Shown piece after piece: positions 16,329 to 23,345 of a DNA stretch of 64,000 nt. The first letter of the stretch is position 1; the number at the start of each line of letters is the position of its first letter. The stretch covers positions 806,001-870,000 of the forward strand of contig NZ_BAAAOH010000001.1 of the NCBI RefSeq assembly GCF_039530225.1, read 5' to 3'. The stretch is from Microbacterium pumilum. Its GTDB lineage: Bacteria > Actinomycetota > Actinomycetes > Actinomycetales > Microbacteriaceae. The notes beneath the pieces are model-generated. The model saw nothing but the letters and a program-made list of their open reading frames with translations, ran no database searches and was not told the origin of the DNA. The position numbers and the translations under genes were made by a program.

Positions 16329-17294
16329 ATGCATACCTTCATCACGCGCGCCCTCTTGGGCACGCTGCTCGCCGGCGGCATCACGCTGCTCGGTGCTACG
16401 GTCGCCAACGCGGCCGAGACAACAGTCGACGACGGACTGGTGTCCGGCACGCAGGCCCTCATCGACATCCAAGCTCCGGTCACGATCGCCGGAAACGCCA
16501 TCTCGGTGATCGGCGACAGCTCGTCGACCGCACCGGCGCCCGCTCCCGCCCCGGCTCCGGCTTCAGCGCCGGCAGCGACAACGAGCGGCAACCACGGCAT
16601 CGGCTCGGGAACGCAGGCGATCGTCACGGTCGCCGTGCCCATCACCGTGTCGGACAACGCCATCTCGGTGATCGGCGACAGCTCGTCGACCGCACCGGCG
16701 CCGGCGCCGGCTCCCGTGGCCGCCGCGGCACCCTCTGCGTCGACGGAGGGCGATGACAGCATCCTCGGCGGCACCCAGGTCATCGCGCCCGTCGCGGTGC
16801 CCGTCACCGTCAGCGGGAACGCCATCTCGGTCATCGGCGACAGCAGCGCCGCCTCGGCCACGGAAGGCGCCCCGGCACCCGGAACGACACCCCCGCCGGT
16901 CGGTGGCGCCACGAGCGGTGACGACAGCATCCTCGGCGGCACCCAGGTGATCGCACCGATCACCGCCCCCTCCACTGTCACCGGCAACGCCATCGCGATC
17001 ATCGGTGAATCAATCACCGAGACGGTCGTCGTGCCGGCCGTCTCGACGGAGCCCACCGAGCCGACGGTTCCCGCGAACCCGACCGATCCCACCGAGCCGA
17101 CCGTGCGTGACAGCACGACCGACTCCGTAACGGCTGTCGGCACCGACGGAACGATCGTCGGGGCGAAGGCTTCGACCACCGCGACTCAGCTCGCCGCAAC
17201 AGGAGGACCGAACGCGCTGGTCGCGCTGCTGATGAGTGTCGGGCTCATCGCAGCAGGCCTGACGGCGCGCGTCCTGCGGCGCCGCTCCGCGTGA
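16329..17294 (+). CDS. Chaplin-like four-repeat cell-wall protein with LAXTG sortase signal
   Basis: 321 residues. Signal peptide 1-29 (ends VANAAE). Four repeats at about residues 35-64, 89-118, 143-172 and 199-228, each of the form (S/G)GTQ-hydrophobic-P-x-T-V-(S/T)GNAISVIGDS; this resembles the chaplin domain (DUF320: SGNxVxxPxxxPVxxCGNxxxVIG) but lacks the cysteines. Ala/Pro linkers separate the repeats, and a Thr/Pro/Glu stalk (about 230-285) follows. LAATG at 288-292, a membrane segment (295-315) and RVLRRRSA form a class E sortase signal, as in the long chaplins of Streptomyces. Repeats 1/2 share a nearly 50-nt identical stretch 162 nt apart, showing recent duplication. Surface-active or amyloid role is inferred. 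Confidence 0.7.
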   Translation: MHTFITRALLGTLLAGGITLLGATVANAAETTVDDGLVSGTQALIDIQAPVTIAGNAISVIGDSSSTAPAPAPAPAPASAPAATTSGNHGIGSGTQAIVTVAVPITVSDNAISVIGDSSSTAPAPAPAPVAAAAPSASTEGDDSILGGTQVIAPVAVPVTVSGNAISVIGDSSAASATEGAPAPGTTPPPVGGATSGDDSILGGTQVIAPITAPSTVTGNAIAIIGESITETVVVPAVSTEPTEPTVPANPTDPTEPTVRDSTTDSVTAVGTDGTIVGAKASTTATQLAATGGPNALVALLMSVGLIAAGLTARVLRRRSA

Positions 17295-17299
17295 CGTCA

Positions 17300-17329
17300 G
17301 GGTGGCGGCGTGCCCCAGCGCCGCCACCC
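17300..17329 (+). terminator. Hairpin 1 behind the chaplin-like gene
   Basis: Perfect 11-bp stem (GGGTGGCGGCG, 17300-17310, with 17319-17329) and an 8-nt loop, 5 nt after the chaplin-like stop codon. No T-run. Probable terminator of the surface-protein transcript. Confidence 0.6.
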
Positions 17330-17344
17330 GACTCCGCGTGAGCA

Positions 17345-17377
17345 GGCGGGAGCGCCGTACCCAGCGGCGCTCCCGCC
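17345..17377. terminator. Hairpin 2 of the 17.3-17.6 kb array
   Basis: Perfect 13-bp stem (GGCGGGAGCGCCG, 17345-17357, with 17365-17377) and a 7-nt loop. GC-rich, no T-run; could work from either strand. Confidence 0.5.
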
Positions 17378-17396
17378 CCATCAACCCCCTCGTACT

Positions 17397-17434
17397 CGCG
17401 GGAGGGCCGCCATGCCTGGATCGGCCCTCCCGCG
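17397..17434. terminator. Hairpin 3 of the 17.3-17.6 kb array
   Basis: Perfect 12-bp stem (CGCGGGAGGGCC, 17397-17408, with 17423-17434) and a 14-nt loop. Different sequence from its neighbours. Confidence 0.5.
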
Positions 17435-17450
17435 TCATGCCGCTGGGGAG

Positions 17451-17489
17451 GGCGGATGCCGCGGATCCTACGGGTCCGCGGCATTCGCC
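17451..17489. terminator. Hairpin 4 of the 17.3-17.6 kb array
   Basis: 18-bp stem (17451-17468 with 17472-17489) that pairs throughout if two G-U wobbles are allowed, with a 3-nt loop; built from GGATGCCGCGG/CCGCGGCATTC. Similar in sequence to hairpin 5. Confidence 0.5.
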
Positions 17490-17589
17490 GCGCCCTGCGG
17501 CGGGCCGAGACGATCTGGACCCTGACCCGCTCGAGGTCACCGCGATCGCCGTGGCCGCTCCCGGTCGCCCGCCGAGATGCCGAGAACGA

Positions 17590-17623
17590 CGGATGCCGCG
17601 AACCCGAGGGTCCGCGGCATCCG
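17590..17623 (-). terminator. Hairpin 5, likely rplI-operon terminator
   Basis: 16-bp stem with one mismatch (CGGATGCCGCG..., 17590-17605 with 17608-17623), 15 nt downstream of the rplI stop. Best placed to end the rpsF-rplI transcript. Confidence 0.55.
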
Positions 17624-17637
17624 CTGCTTCGCGCGAA

Positions 17638-18090
17638 TTACTTCGCGGCGACCACCGTCAGCGTGATCACGGCGGTGAGGTCGTCGCGGAGGCGAACGGT
17701 CGCCTCGTGCTCGCCCACCGACTTGATCGGAGAGGTGATGTGGATCTTGCGCTTGTCGAGGTCACCGAGACCGGCGGCCTTGACCGCGTCGGCCACGTGC
17801 TCGGTCTTGACCGAGCCGAACAGGCGACCTTCGGAACCCGCCTTGACGACGAGCTTGACCTTGTTCGACTCGAGGGCGTCCTTGAGCGCAACGGCCTCGT
17901 CGTGGTCGTGGATGGCACGCGTGTCGCGGGCCGCGCGAATCGACGCGACCTGCTTCTCGCCACCGCGGGTCCACCGGACGGCGAAACCCTGGGGGATGAG
18001 GTAGTTGCGGGCGTACCCGTCCTTGACCTCGATCACGTCACCGGCAGAGCCCAGCCCGGCGACCTCGTTCGTGAGAATCAGCTTCGACAT
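17638..18090 (-). CDS. rplI: 50S ribosomal protein L9
   Basis: 150 residues, normal bacterial L9 length: [40 protein letters not shown], a central connecting helix, and the C-terminal domain [20 protein letters not shown] with [17 protein letters not shown]. It binds 23S rRNA at the base of the L1 stalk. It is the last gene of the rpsF-ssb-rpsR-rplI operon, 9 nt after rpsR. A 16-bp hairpin follows the stop. Confidence 0.97.
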   Translation of the reverse strand: MSKLILTNEVAGLGSAGDVIEVKDGYARNYLIPQGFAVRWTRGGEKQVASIRAARDTRAIHDHDEAVALKDALESNKVKLVVKAGSEGRLFGSVKTEHVADAVKAAGLGDLDKRKIHITSPIKSVGEHEATVRLRDDLTAVITLTVVAAK

Positions 18091-18099
18091 ATCTGGTCC

Positions 18100-18354
18100 C
18101 TACCTGCCGGCGCCGGCGTAGGGCAGAAGCGCCATCTCGCGCGCGTTCTTGATCGCGCGGGCGATGAGGCGCTGCTCCTGCACGGAGACACCGGTGATGC
18201 GACGGGCGCGGATCTTCCCACGCTCCGAGATGAACTTGCGAAGCGTCGCGACATCCTTGTAGTCGATGACGCCGACGCGGGTCGGCTTCGCGGGAGCGGT
18301 GGGCTTGCCACCCTTCCGCGGCTTGCGGCGGTCGCCGCTTGACTTTCCAGCCAT
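18100..18354 (-). CDS. rpsR: 30S ribosomal protein S18
   Basis: 84 residues with the S18 core ([51 protein letters not shown]) and a basic lysine-rich N-terminus. Binds next to S6 on the 30S platform, and the S6 gene is in the same operon. The cysteines of some zinc-binding S18 forms are absent (C-minus type). It sits between ssb, separated by a dispersed repeat, and rplI. Confidence 0.97.
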   Translation of the reverse strand: MAGKSSGDRRKPRKGGKPTAPAKPTRVGVIDYKDVATLRKFISERGKIRARRITGVSVQEQRLIARAIKNAREMALLPYAGAGR

Positions 18355-18393
18355 GGTTTTCCTTTACGTGTCTAAGTGGGGGTGCCGGACATC

Positions 18394-18419
18394 GGTCGCT
18401 GAGCTTGTCGAAGCGCCCG
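18394..18419. repeat. Dispersed 26-bp intergenic repeat, copy 1
   Basis: A 26-nt sequence containing GCTGAGCTTGTCGAAG, between ssb and rpsR. It recurs exactly at 57808-57833, with diverged copies at about 57754-57771 and 25867-25885. It resembles the widespread high-GC extragenic element with core CTTCGACAGGCTCAG. Confidence 0.75.
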
Positions 18420-18434
18420 ATGCCGAGGCGAGTA

Positions 18435-18944
18435 TCAGAACGGAGTGTCGTCGCCGTAGGCGCCGGGAGCAGCCCAGGCGTCGCCGCCGGCACCGCCTGC
18501 GGCTGCCGGAGCGGCCGACTGCGAACCGGGGGTCGACCACGGCTCGTCGGACGAGACCTGGCCACGGGACTGACCGCCGCCGGCAGCGCGCGTCACCTGA
18601 GCGGTGGCGTACTTGAGCGAGGGGCCGATCTCATCGACCTCGAGCTCGATCGCGGTGCGCTTCTCGCCCTCGCGCGTCTCGTAGGAGCGCTGCTTGAGGC
18701 GACCGGTCGCGATGACGCGGGAGCCCTTCGTCAGCGAACCGGCGACGTGCTCGGCGAACTCGCGCCACACGCTCGCGCGGAGGAAGAGCGCTTCGCCGTC
18801 CTTCCACTCGTTCGCCTGGCGGTCGAAGTTGCGCGGCGTCGACGCGATCGTGAAGTTCGCGACGGGGAGTCCGTTCTGCGTGTAGCGCAGTTCGGGATCA
18901 GCCGTGAGGTTGCCCACGACGGTGATGATCGTCTCGCCGGCCAT
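18435..18944 (-). CDS. ssb: Single-stranded DNA-binding protein
   Basis: 169 residues. The N-terminal OB fold ([74 protein letters not shown]) is followed by a Gly/Ala/Ser-rich linker and the acidic tip DDTPF, which recruits replication and repair proteins. It lies in the usual rpsF-ssb-rpsR context: 5 nt after rpsF, 80 nt before rpsR with a repeat element in that gap. Confidence 0.96.
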   Translation of the reverse strand: MAGETIITVVGNLTADPELRYTQNGLPVANFTIASTPRNFDRQANEWKDGEALFLRASVWREFAEHVAGSLTKGSRVIATGRLKQRSYETREGEKRTAIELEVDEIGPSLKYATAQVTRAAGGGQSRGQVSSDEPWSTPGSQSAAPAAAGGAGGDAWAAPGAYGDDTPF

Positions 18945-18949
18945 CGTCG

Positions 18950-19348
18950 TTACGCGTCCTGCTTGGCGGGAGCCGAAGCGACAGGCTTCGCCGGGCGGGC
19001 AGCCTTGCGGGCGGCCTTCTCAGCGGAGCGCTCGGCCTCGGCGGCGACCATCGCGATTGCTTCCTCGGCCCGGAGGACCTTGGTGCGCATGATCGTCTCG
19101 CTGAGGTTCAGCTGACGGTCGAGTTCCTGTGTGGCAGCGCTCGTGGCGGTGAAGTTGACGACGGCGTAGATGCCTTCGGTCTTCTTCTCGATCTCATAGG
19201 CGAGACGGCGCTTGCCCCAGATGTCGACCTTGTCGATCGAGCCACCATCATTCGTGATGACTTTCAAGAACTTGTCGAGACTGGGAGCGACCTGGCGCTC
19301 GTCGATCTCGGGGCTCAGAATGACCATGAGTTCGTACTGGTGCGTCAC
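18950..19348 (-). CDS. rpsF: 30S ribosomal protein S6
   Basis: 132 residues from a GTG at 19348 ([20 protein letters not shown]), with AAGGAGG 7 nt upstream. The S6 core continues through [20 protein letters not shown] and [20 protein letters not shown]; the C-terminus is an Ala/Lys-rich extension of about 30 residues typical of actinobacteria. First gene of the operon. A TAGACT -10-like box on this strand (19466-19461) is the best promoter candidate, about 110 nt upstream. Confidence 0.96.
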   Translation of the reverse strand: MTHQYELMVILSPEIDERQVAPSLDKFLKVITNDGGSIDKVDIWGKRRLAYEIEKKTEGIYAVVNFTATSAATQELDRQLNLSETIMRTKVLRAEEAIAMVAAEAERSAEKAARKAARPAKPVASAPAKQDA

Positions 19349-19466
19349 TAACCCACCTCCTTCGGACTAGAACGGCCGCCGAGCATTTCCCGGCAGCAGG
19401 AGGGTGTGTGCACGTCGTCCTGGGCTTACGCGCACTGGGGCGCCACCGGACAACCTTGACAGTCTA

Positions 19467-19512
19467 GCGGATGCCGCGTGCCCGGCCGAATCCGTCTGCC
19501 CGCGGCATCCGC
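19467..19512. repeat. 12-bp inverted repeat upstream of rpsF
   Basis: GCGGATGCCGCG (19467-19478) pairs exactly with 19501-19512; the loop is 22 nt. It lies between rpsF and the convergent-side end of the acyl-CoA dehydrogenase gene, in a 273-nt stretch with no other feature. It could end transcription of the dehydrogenase's upstream neighbour or be a protein site. Confidence 0.45.
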
Positions 19513-19621
19513 GGGTGTCCGCGCGACGAGCCCACGCATTCACGGTCGAGACCTCGGTTCCAGGTGACGCGGGACTGTGGTTTCGCGCACCGATGTGCGG
19601 GCTCAGGGGTGAGCTCCGCCA

Positions 19622-20827
19622 TCAAGGCCGCACGTCAGTGAAGGCGCTGATTCCGGTGAGGTGCTGGCCGAGGATGAGGGTGTGAACCTCATCCGTCCCC
19701 TCATATGTGCGGACCGACTCGAGGTTCGCTGCGTGGCGGATCGGCGAGTTCTCCAGCAGCACGCCATCGCCACCGAGGATCGTCCGCGCCTCGCGCGCGA
19801 TCGCGATCGCCTCGCGCACGTTGTTGAGCTTGCCGAGCGAGATCTGGGCAGGGGTCAGGGATCCGGCATCCTTCGCCCGCCCGAGGTTCAGCGCCAGCAG
19901 CGCACCCTTCTGCAGCTCGAGGACCATGTTCACGAGCTTCTGCTGCGTGAGCTGGAACGCCGCGATCGGGCGACCGAACTGCTCACGTCGCAGCGCGTGG
20001 CGCAGTGCGGCTTCATAGCTGTCGCGGGCCGCGCCGAGCGAACCCCACACGATGCCGTACCGCGCCTCGTTGAGCGCTTCAAACGGCCCGCGAAGGCCGC
20101 GAGCGCCCGCCAGCAGAGCGGATGCCGGCAGCCGGATGTCGTCGAAATGCAGCTCGCACTGGATCGACGCCCGCATCGAACCCTTCGGCTCGAGCACCGT
20201 CACCCCGAAGCCGGGCGAATCAGTGGGGACGATGAATCCGCGAACACCGCCCTCGGTCTGCGCCCAGACGACGGCCATCTGCGCGATCGAGGCCAGCCCG
20301 ATCCACCGCTTCGAACCGGACAGGATCCAGTCATCGCCGTCCCGCCGGGCGAACGTCTTCATGCTCGAGGGATCCGAGCCCGCGCTCGGCTCCGTGAGGC
20401 CGAAGCAGCCGATCACCTCGCCGCGCGCCATCCCGGGCAGCCACTCCTGCTTCTGCTCCTCGGACCCCCAGCGGTGGATCGAGCCCATCGCCAGCGAGCC
20501 CTGCACCGACACGAATGTGCGGATGCCGGAGTCACCCGCCTCGAGTTCGAGCGCGGCAAGGCCGTACTCGACGGACGATCTGCCGGGGCATCCGTAGCCC
20601 TCGAGCGTCATGCCGAGCAGACCCAGCTTTCCGAGTTCGGGCACCAGCTCGGCCGGGAAGACTGCTCGATCGAACCAGTCGCCGATATCGGGGCGGATCC
20701 GCTCATCCGCGAAGCCGCGAACGACGTCACGGACCGCGCGCTCCACGTCGCTGAGCAGGGCGTCGAGGCCGAGGACATCGGATGCCGCGCGCAGCCCGTC
20801 GAGATCATCGGGGTTCCTCGGCTCCAT
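19622..20827 (-). CDS. Acyl-CoA dehydrogenase (glutaryl-CoA dehydrogenase-like)
   Basis: 401 residues with the complete ACAD fold: CFGLTEPSAGSDPSSM, KRWIGLASIAQMAVVWAQ, RYGIVWGSLGAARDSYEAAL, REQFGRPIAAFQLTQQKLVN, ILGGDGVLLENSPIRHAANL and the catalytic base Glu376 in TYEGTDEVHTLILG. The position of the Glu and the surrounding motifs match the glutaryl-CoA/GcdH branch, which links lysine and tryptophan breakdown to crotonyl-CoA. No other pathway genes are adjacent, so the acyl substrate is inferred only at subfamily level. FAD-dependent, cytoplasmic. Confidence 0.85.
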   Translation of the reverse strand: MEPRNPDDLDGLRAASDVLGLDALLSDVERAVRDVVRGFADERIRPDIGDWFDRAVFPAELVPELGKLGLLGMTLEGYGCPGRSSVEYGLAALELEAGDSGIRTFVSVQGSLAMGSIHRWGSEEQKQEWLPGMARGEVIGCFGLTEPSAGSDPSSMKTFARRDGDDWILSGSKRWIGLASIAQMAVVWAQTEGGVRGFIVPTDSPGFGVTVLEPKGSMRASIQCELHFDDIRLPASALLAGARGLRGPFEALNEARYGIVWGSLGAARDSYEAALRHALRREQFGRPIAAFQLTQQKLVNMVLELQKGALLALNLGRAKDAGSLTPAQISLGKLNNVREAIAIAREARTILGGDGVLLENSPIRHAANLESVRTYEGTDEVHTLILGQHLTGISAFTDVRP

Positions 20828-21010
20828 CGGCTTCCTCCTCGTCGAGCGGCTGGTTCGATCATGCCTCGGTCGGGCGGGGACGTGTCACCCCTCCTCCTCG
20901 TGGTGCCCTTCCCCGTCGCCGCTCGTGGACCTGCGCGCACCTTCGGAACGCTCGGATACGCCGAGGCGGAGTTGTGACACGACCGGGGAGACCCCAGGTA
21001 CCTTGGGCGG

Positions 21011-22003
21011 ATGGAGTGGACGGCGGATGTCTCGGTGGGCGACTGGATCCGGGAGCATCTCGAAGACGGGCGCGACTGGTCGACGATGCACGCTGTGGTG
21101 CCTCGCGGCTTCGCCGCCTACGCCCGCATCCTCCATCCCGCCTCGCGGGATCGCCCGGTCGGGGCTGCCTGGCCTCCGGTGCCCTACGGAAAGCACGTCA
21201 AGGAGTGGGATGCCTTCCAGGCAGCGGGCCACGAGATCGACACCGAGCGCGTGACCTGGGCCGCCACTGCGAGCGCCTTCGGCACCACCATGCACGCGCT
21301 GGCGCAGTGGCACCGGATCGTCGGGCCCCGCGTGGTCGAAGGCGAGGACGGACCGAGGGATGCCGCAGGCTGGCGCTACTCGGACCCGATGGAGGGCTCG
21401 CTGGAGCCCGACCTCGTGTCGGCGACGGCGAGCATCCTTGCGCGGCATACGAGCACACCCGACGACGGGTTCGTGGCGGTGTGGGAAGGTTGGGGCGGGA
21501 TCGTCGGCGCCATGGGATACGGGCCTTCGCGCATATTCCTCACCATCGGCGACGAGTCGGCCGACGACGATCCGCGGCATGACGAGTTCCTCGCCCACGC
21601 GGCTCGCGACACCTTCAACGACGTCTTCAAGAAGCCCACCTGGCAGCCCGGCATCCTGTCGGACGAGGTCTCACGCGGTCCCCGGCTGAGCCTGCCGAAT
21701 CGCGACCACGTGCTGTTCCGCGGCGGAGTGTCGGAGCTCGCCGACCCTGACTGGGAATCGCGCGTGCCTTGGCAGGACCGCGAACTCGAGACCCACGGCT
21801 TCGCACAGACCGCGCACTGCCCCAGCCTCGTCTGGCCGCAGGACCGCGCCTGGGTGCTCGTCACCGAGGTCGACTACGACTCGACGATCGTCGGCGGCTC
21901 GTCCGAGCTGGTCCGTGCCCTGGTTGCGGATCAGCGACTCGAGGTGCTGCCCCTCCGCGAGGGTGCCGAGCTCGCGTGGGATGCCGACGAGGTAAACCGA
22001 TGA
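21011..22003 (+). CDS. Conserved hypothetical protein
   Basis: 330 residues, soluble, without a signal peptide or known motif. Notable blocks are ARILHPASRDRPVGAAWPPV, WEGWGGIVGAMGYGPSRIFL, RLSLPNRDHVLFRG and WPQDRAWVLVTEVDYDSTIV with GGSSELVRALVADQRLEVLP near the C-terminus. I recall similar Trp-rich proteins only in Microbacteriaceae and relatives; this is from memory, not a search. It overlaps the following membrane-protein gene by ATGA, so the two are co-translated. Confidence 0.75.
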   Translation: MEWTADVSVGDWIREHLEDGRDWSTMHAVVPRGFAAYARILHPASRDRPVGAAWPPVPYGKHVKEWDAFQAAGHEIDTERVTWAATASAFGTTMHALAQWHRIVGPRVVEGEDGPRDAAGWRYSDPMEGSLEPDLVSATASILARHTSTPDDGFVAVWEGWGGIVGAMGYGPSRIFLTIGDESADDDPRHDEFLAHAARDTFNDVFKKPTWQPGILSDEVSRGPRLSLPNRDHVLFRGGVSELADPDWESRVPWQDRELETHGFAQTAHCPSLVWPQDRAWVLVTEVDYDSTIVGGSSELVRALVADQRLEVLPLREGAELAWDADEVNR

Positions 22004-23181
22004 GCGGTCCCGGGCCGGTGGCGTCCGTCTCCTTCGATCCTCGCCCGCTCACGGAACCGGTCGACCGAAACAGCGTCGTCGCGTTCGCCCGCCGGCTGCG
22101 GCAGAACGGACAGGTCCCCTCGCCGTTCAACACCATCGCGGTCATCGTGACCGTGGCGGTGATCTGCGTGTTCGTGTTCGTGTTCGGCACGACCTTCGTC
22201 TCGATCATCGTCTCGGTCGTGGCCGCAAGCGCAGGTTCGGGGGGTGGCGGCTTCGGCCTGCTGTTCTTCCTGCTTCCGGTGCTCGTGATGGTCGGCGTCG
22301 CCGTGGCGATCGTCGTCAGCGTGGCGCGTGCGCTGACCGGCGGCCGCGAGCGCTGGTACCGCCTCGACCGGTTCGCGCGCGCCAATGGGATGACGTACGT
22401 GCCGCAGCTCGCGGCCCCGGCTCTGCCCGGGATGATCTTCGGAGTCGGCGACTCCCGGCATTCGACCGACCTCGTGCGCGGCGATCGCCCGAGGTTCGTC
22501 GAGTTCGGCAACTATTCGTACACGACCGGCTCGGGCAAGGACCGCACCACCCACCAGTGGGGCTACGTCGCGGTCAGACTCGACGTGCCCCTGCCGAACA
22601 TCGTGCTCGATGCGACGAGCAACAACTCCCTGTTCGGCTCGAACCTGCCGGCCTCGTTCGGCAAGGATCAGCGCCTGCGCCTGGAGGGCGACTTCGATCA
22701 GCACTTCGCGCTGTACGCACCGGTCGGCTACGAGCGGGATGCGCTGTACCTGTTCACCCCCGACATCATGGCGCGGTTCATCGACAACTCGGCCGCGCTC
22801 GACGTCGAGATCGTCGACGACTGGCTCTTCCTGTACGGGCAGCGCGCGTTCTCGACGCTGGATCCGGCGACGTGGGCGTGGCTGTTCTCGGTCGTCGGGG
22901 CACTCCTCGACAAGTTCGCGCAGTGGTCGCGGTGGCGCGATGAGCGACTCGCGGCGGATGCCGCGGCCACGCCATCCGTTCCTGCCGGCGCGTCCGCAGC
23001 GAGCGCGGCGGTGCCCTTCGCGGCGCCACCCGAACTGCTGCGGCCACCCCCGGGGGTCGCACCGCCCGGCCGCCGCCTCACCCGGCGGTTCGGCTGGGTC
23101 GGCTTCGTGGTCATCGGCGTGTTCATGCTGATCTGGCTGTTCCAGGTGTTCGCCGGCGGGATGTTCGCGCTGTTCTCCTGA
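22000..23181 (+). CDS. Conserved hypothetical membrane protein
   Basis: 393 residues from the ATG at 22000, inside the ATGA overlap with the preceding stop. Two membrane segments near the N-terminus (about 45-70 and 85-110, separated by a Gly-rich loop), a soluble central domain (RWYRLDRFARANGMTYVPQL, HQWGYVAVRLDVPLPNIVLD, SFGKDQRLRLEGDFDQHFAL), a Pro/Ala-rich linker and a C-terminal membrane segment (GFVVIGVFMLIWLFQVFAGG). I do not recognise the family. Coupling to the upstream soluble protein suggests they work together. Confidence 0.75.
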   Translation: MSGPGPVASVSFDPRPLTEPVDRNSVVAFARRLRQNGQVPSPFNTIAVIVTVAVICVFVFVFGTTFVSIIVSVVAASAGSGGGGFGLLFFLLPVLVMVGVAVAIVVSVARALTGGRERWYRLDRFARANGMTYVPQLAAPALPGMIFGVGDSRHSTDLVRGDRPRFVEFGNYSYTTGSGKDRTTHQWGYVAVRLDVPLPNIVLDATSNNSLFGSNLPASFGKDQRLRLEGDFDQHFALYAPVGYERDALYLFTPDIMARFIDNSAALDVEIVDDWLFLYGQRAFSTLDPATWAWLFSVVGALLDKFAQWSRWRDERLAADAAATPSVPAGASAASAAVPFAAPPELLRPPPGVAPPGRRLTRRFGWVGFVVIGVFMLIWLFQVFAGGMFALFS

Positions 23182-23345
23182 CCGTCCTGTCGCGGTCGGC
23201 AGGGACGAGAGACGCGGCGATGCAGCGGGACCGTTCGCGGGCGGTGCGCGGATACCACCGACACGGTCTGCGCGCGGGGCCCTTGATCCCGGCGTGAGGA
23301 ACCGTAGCGTGGGTTCATCACATCCGGTAGAAGGAGGAGGCGCCC

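Noticed and set aside
17300..17623. Possible CRISPR array
   Set aside because: The hairpins have different sequences and no constant repeat/spacer spacing; no cas genes nearby.
19456..19461. Perfect TTGACA on the plus strand upstream of rpsF
   Set aside because: No -10 at 16-19 nt spacing and no plus-strand gene follows; the overlapping minus-strand TAGACT is a better rpsF -10 candidate.
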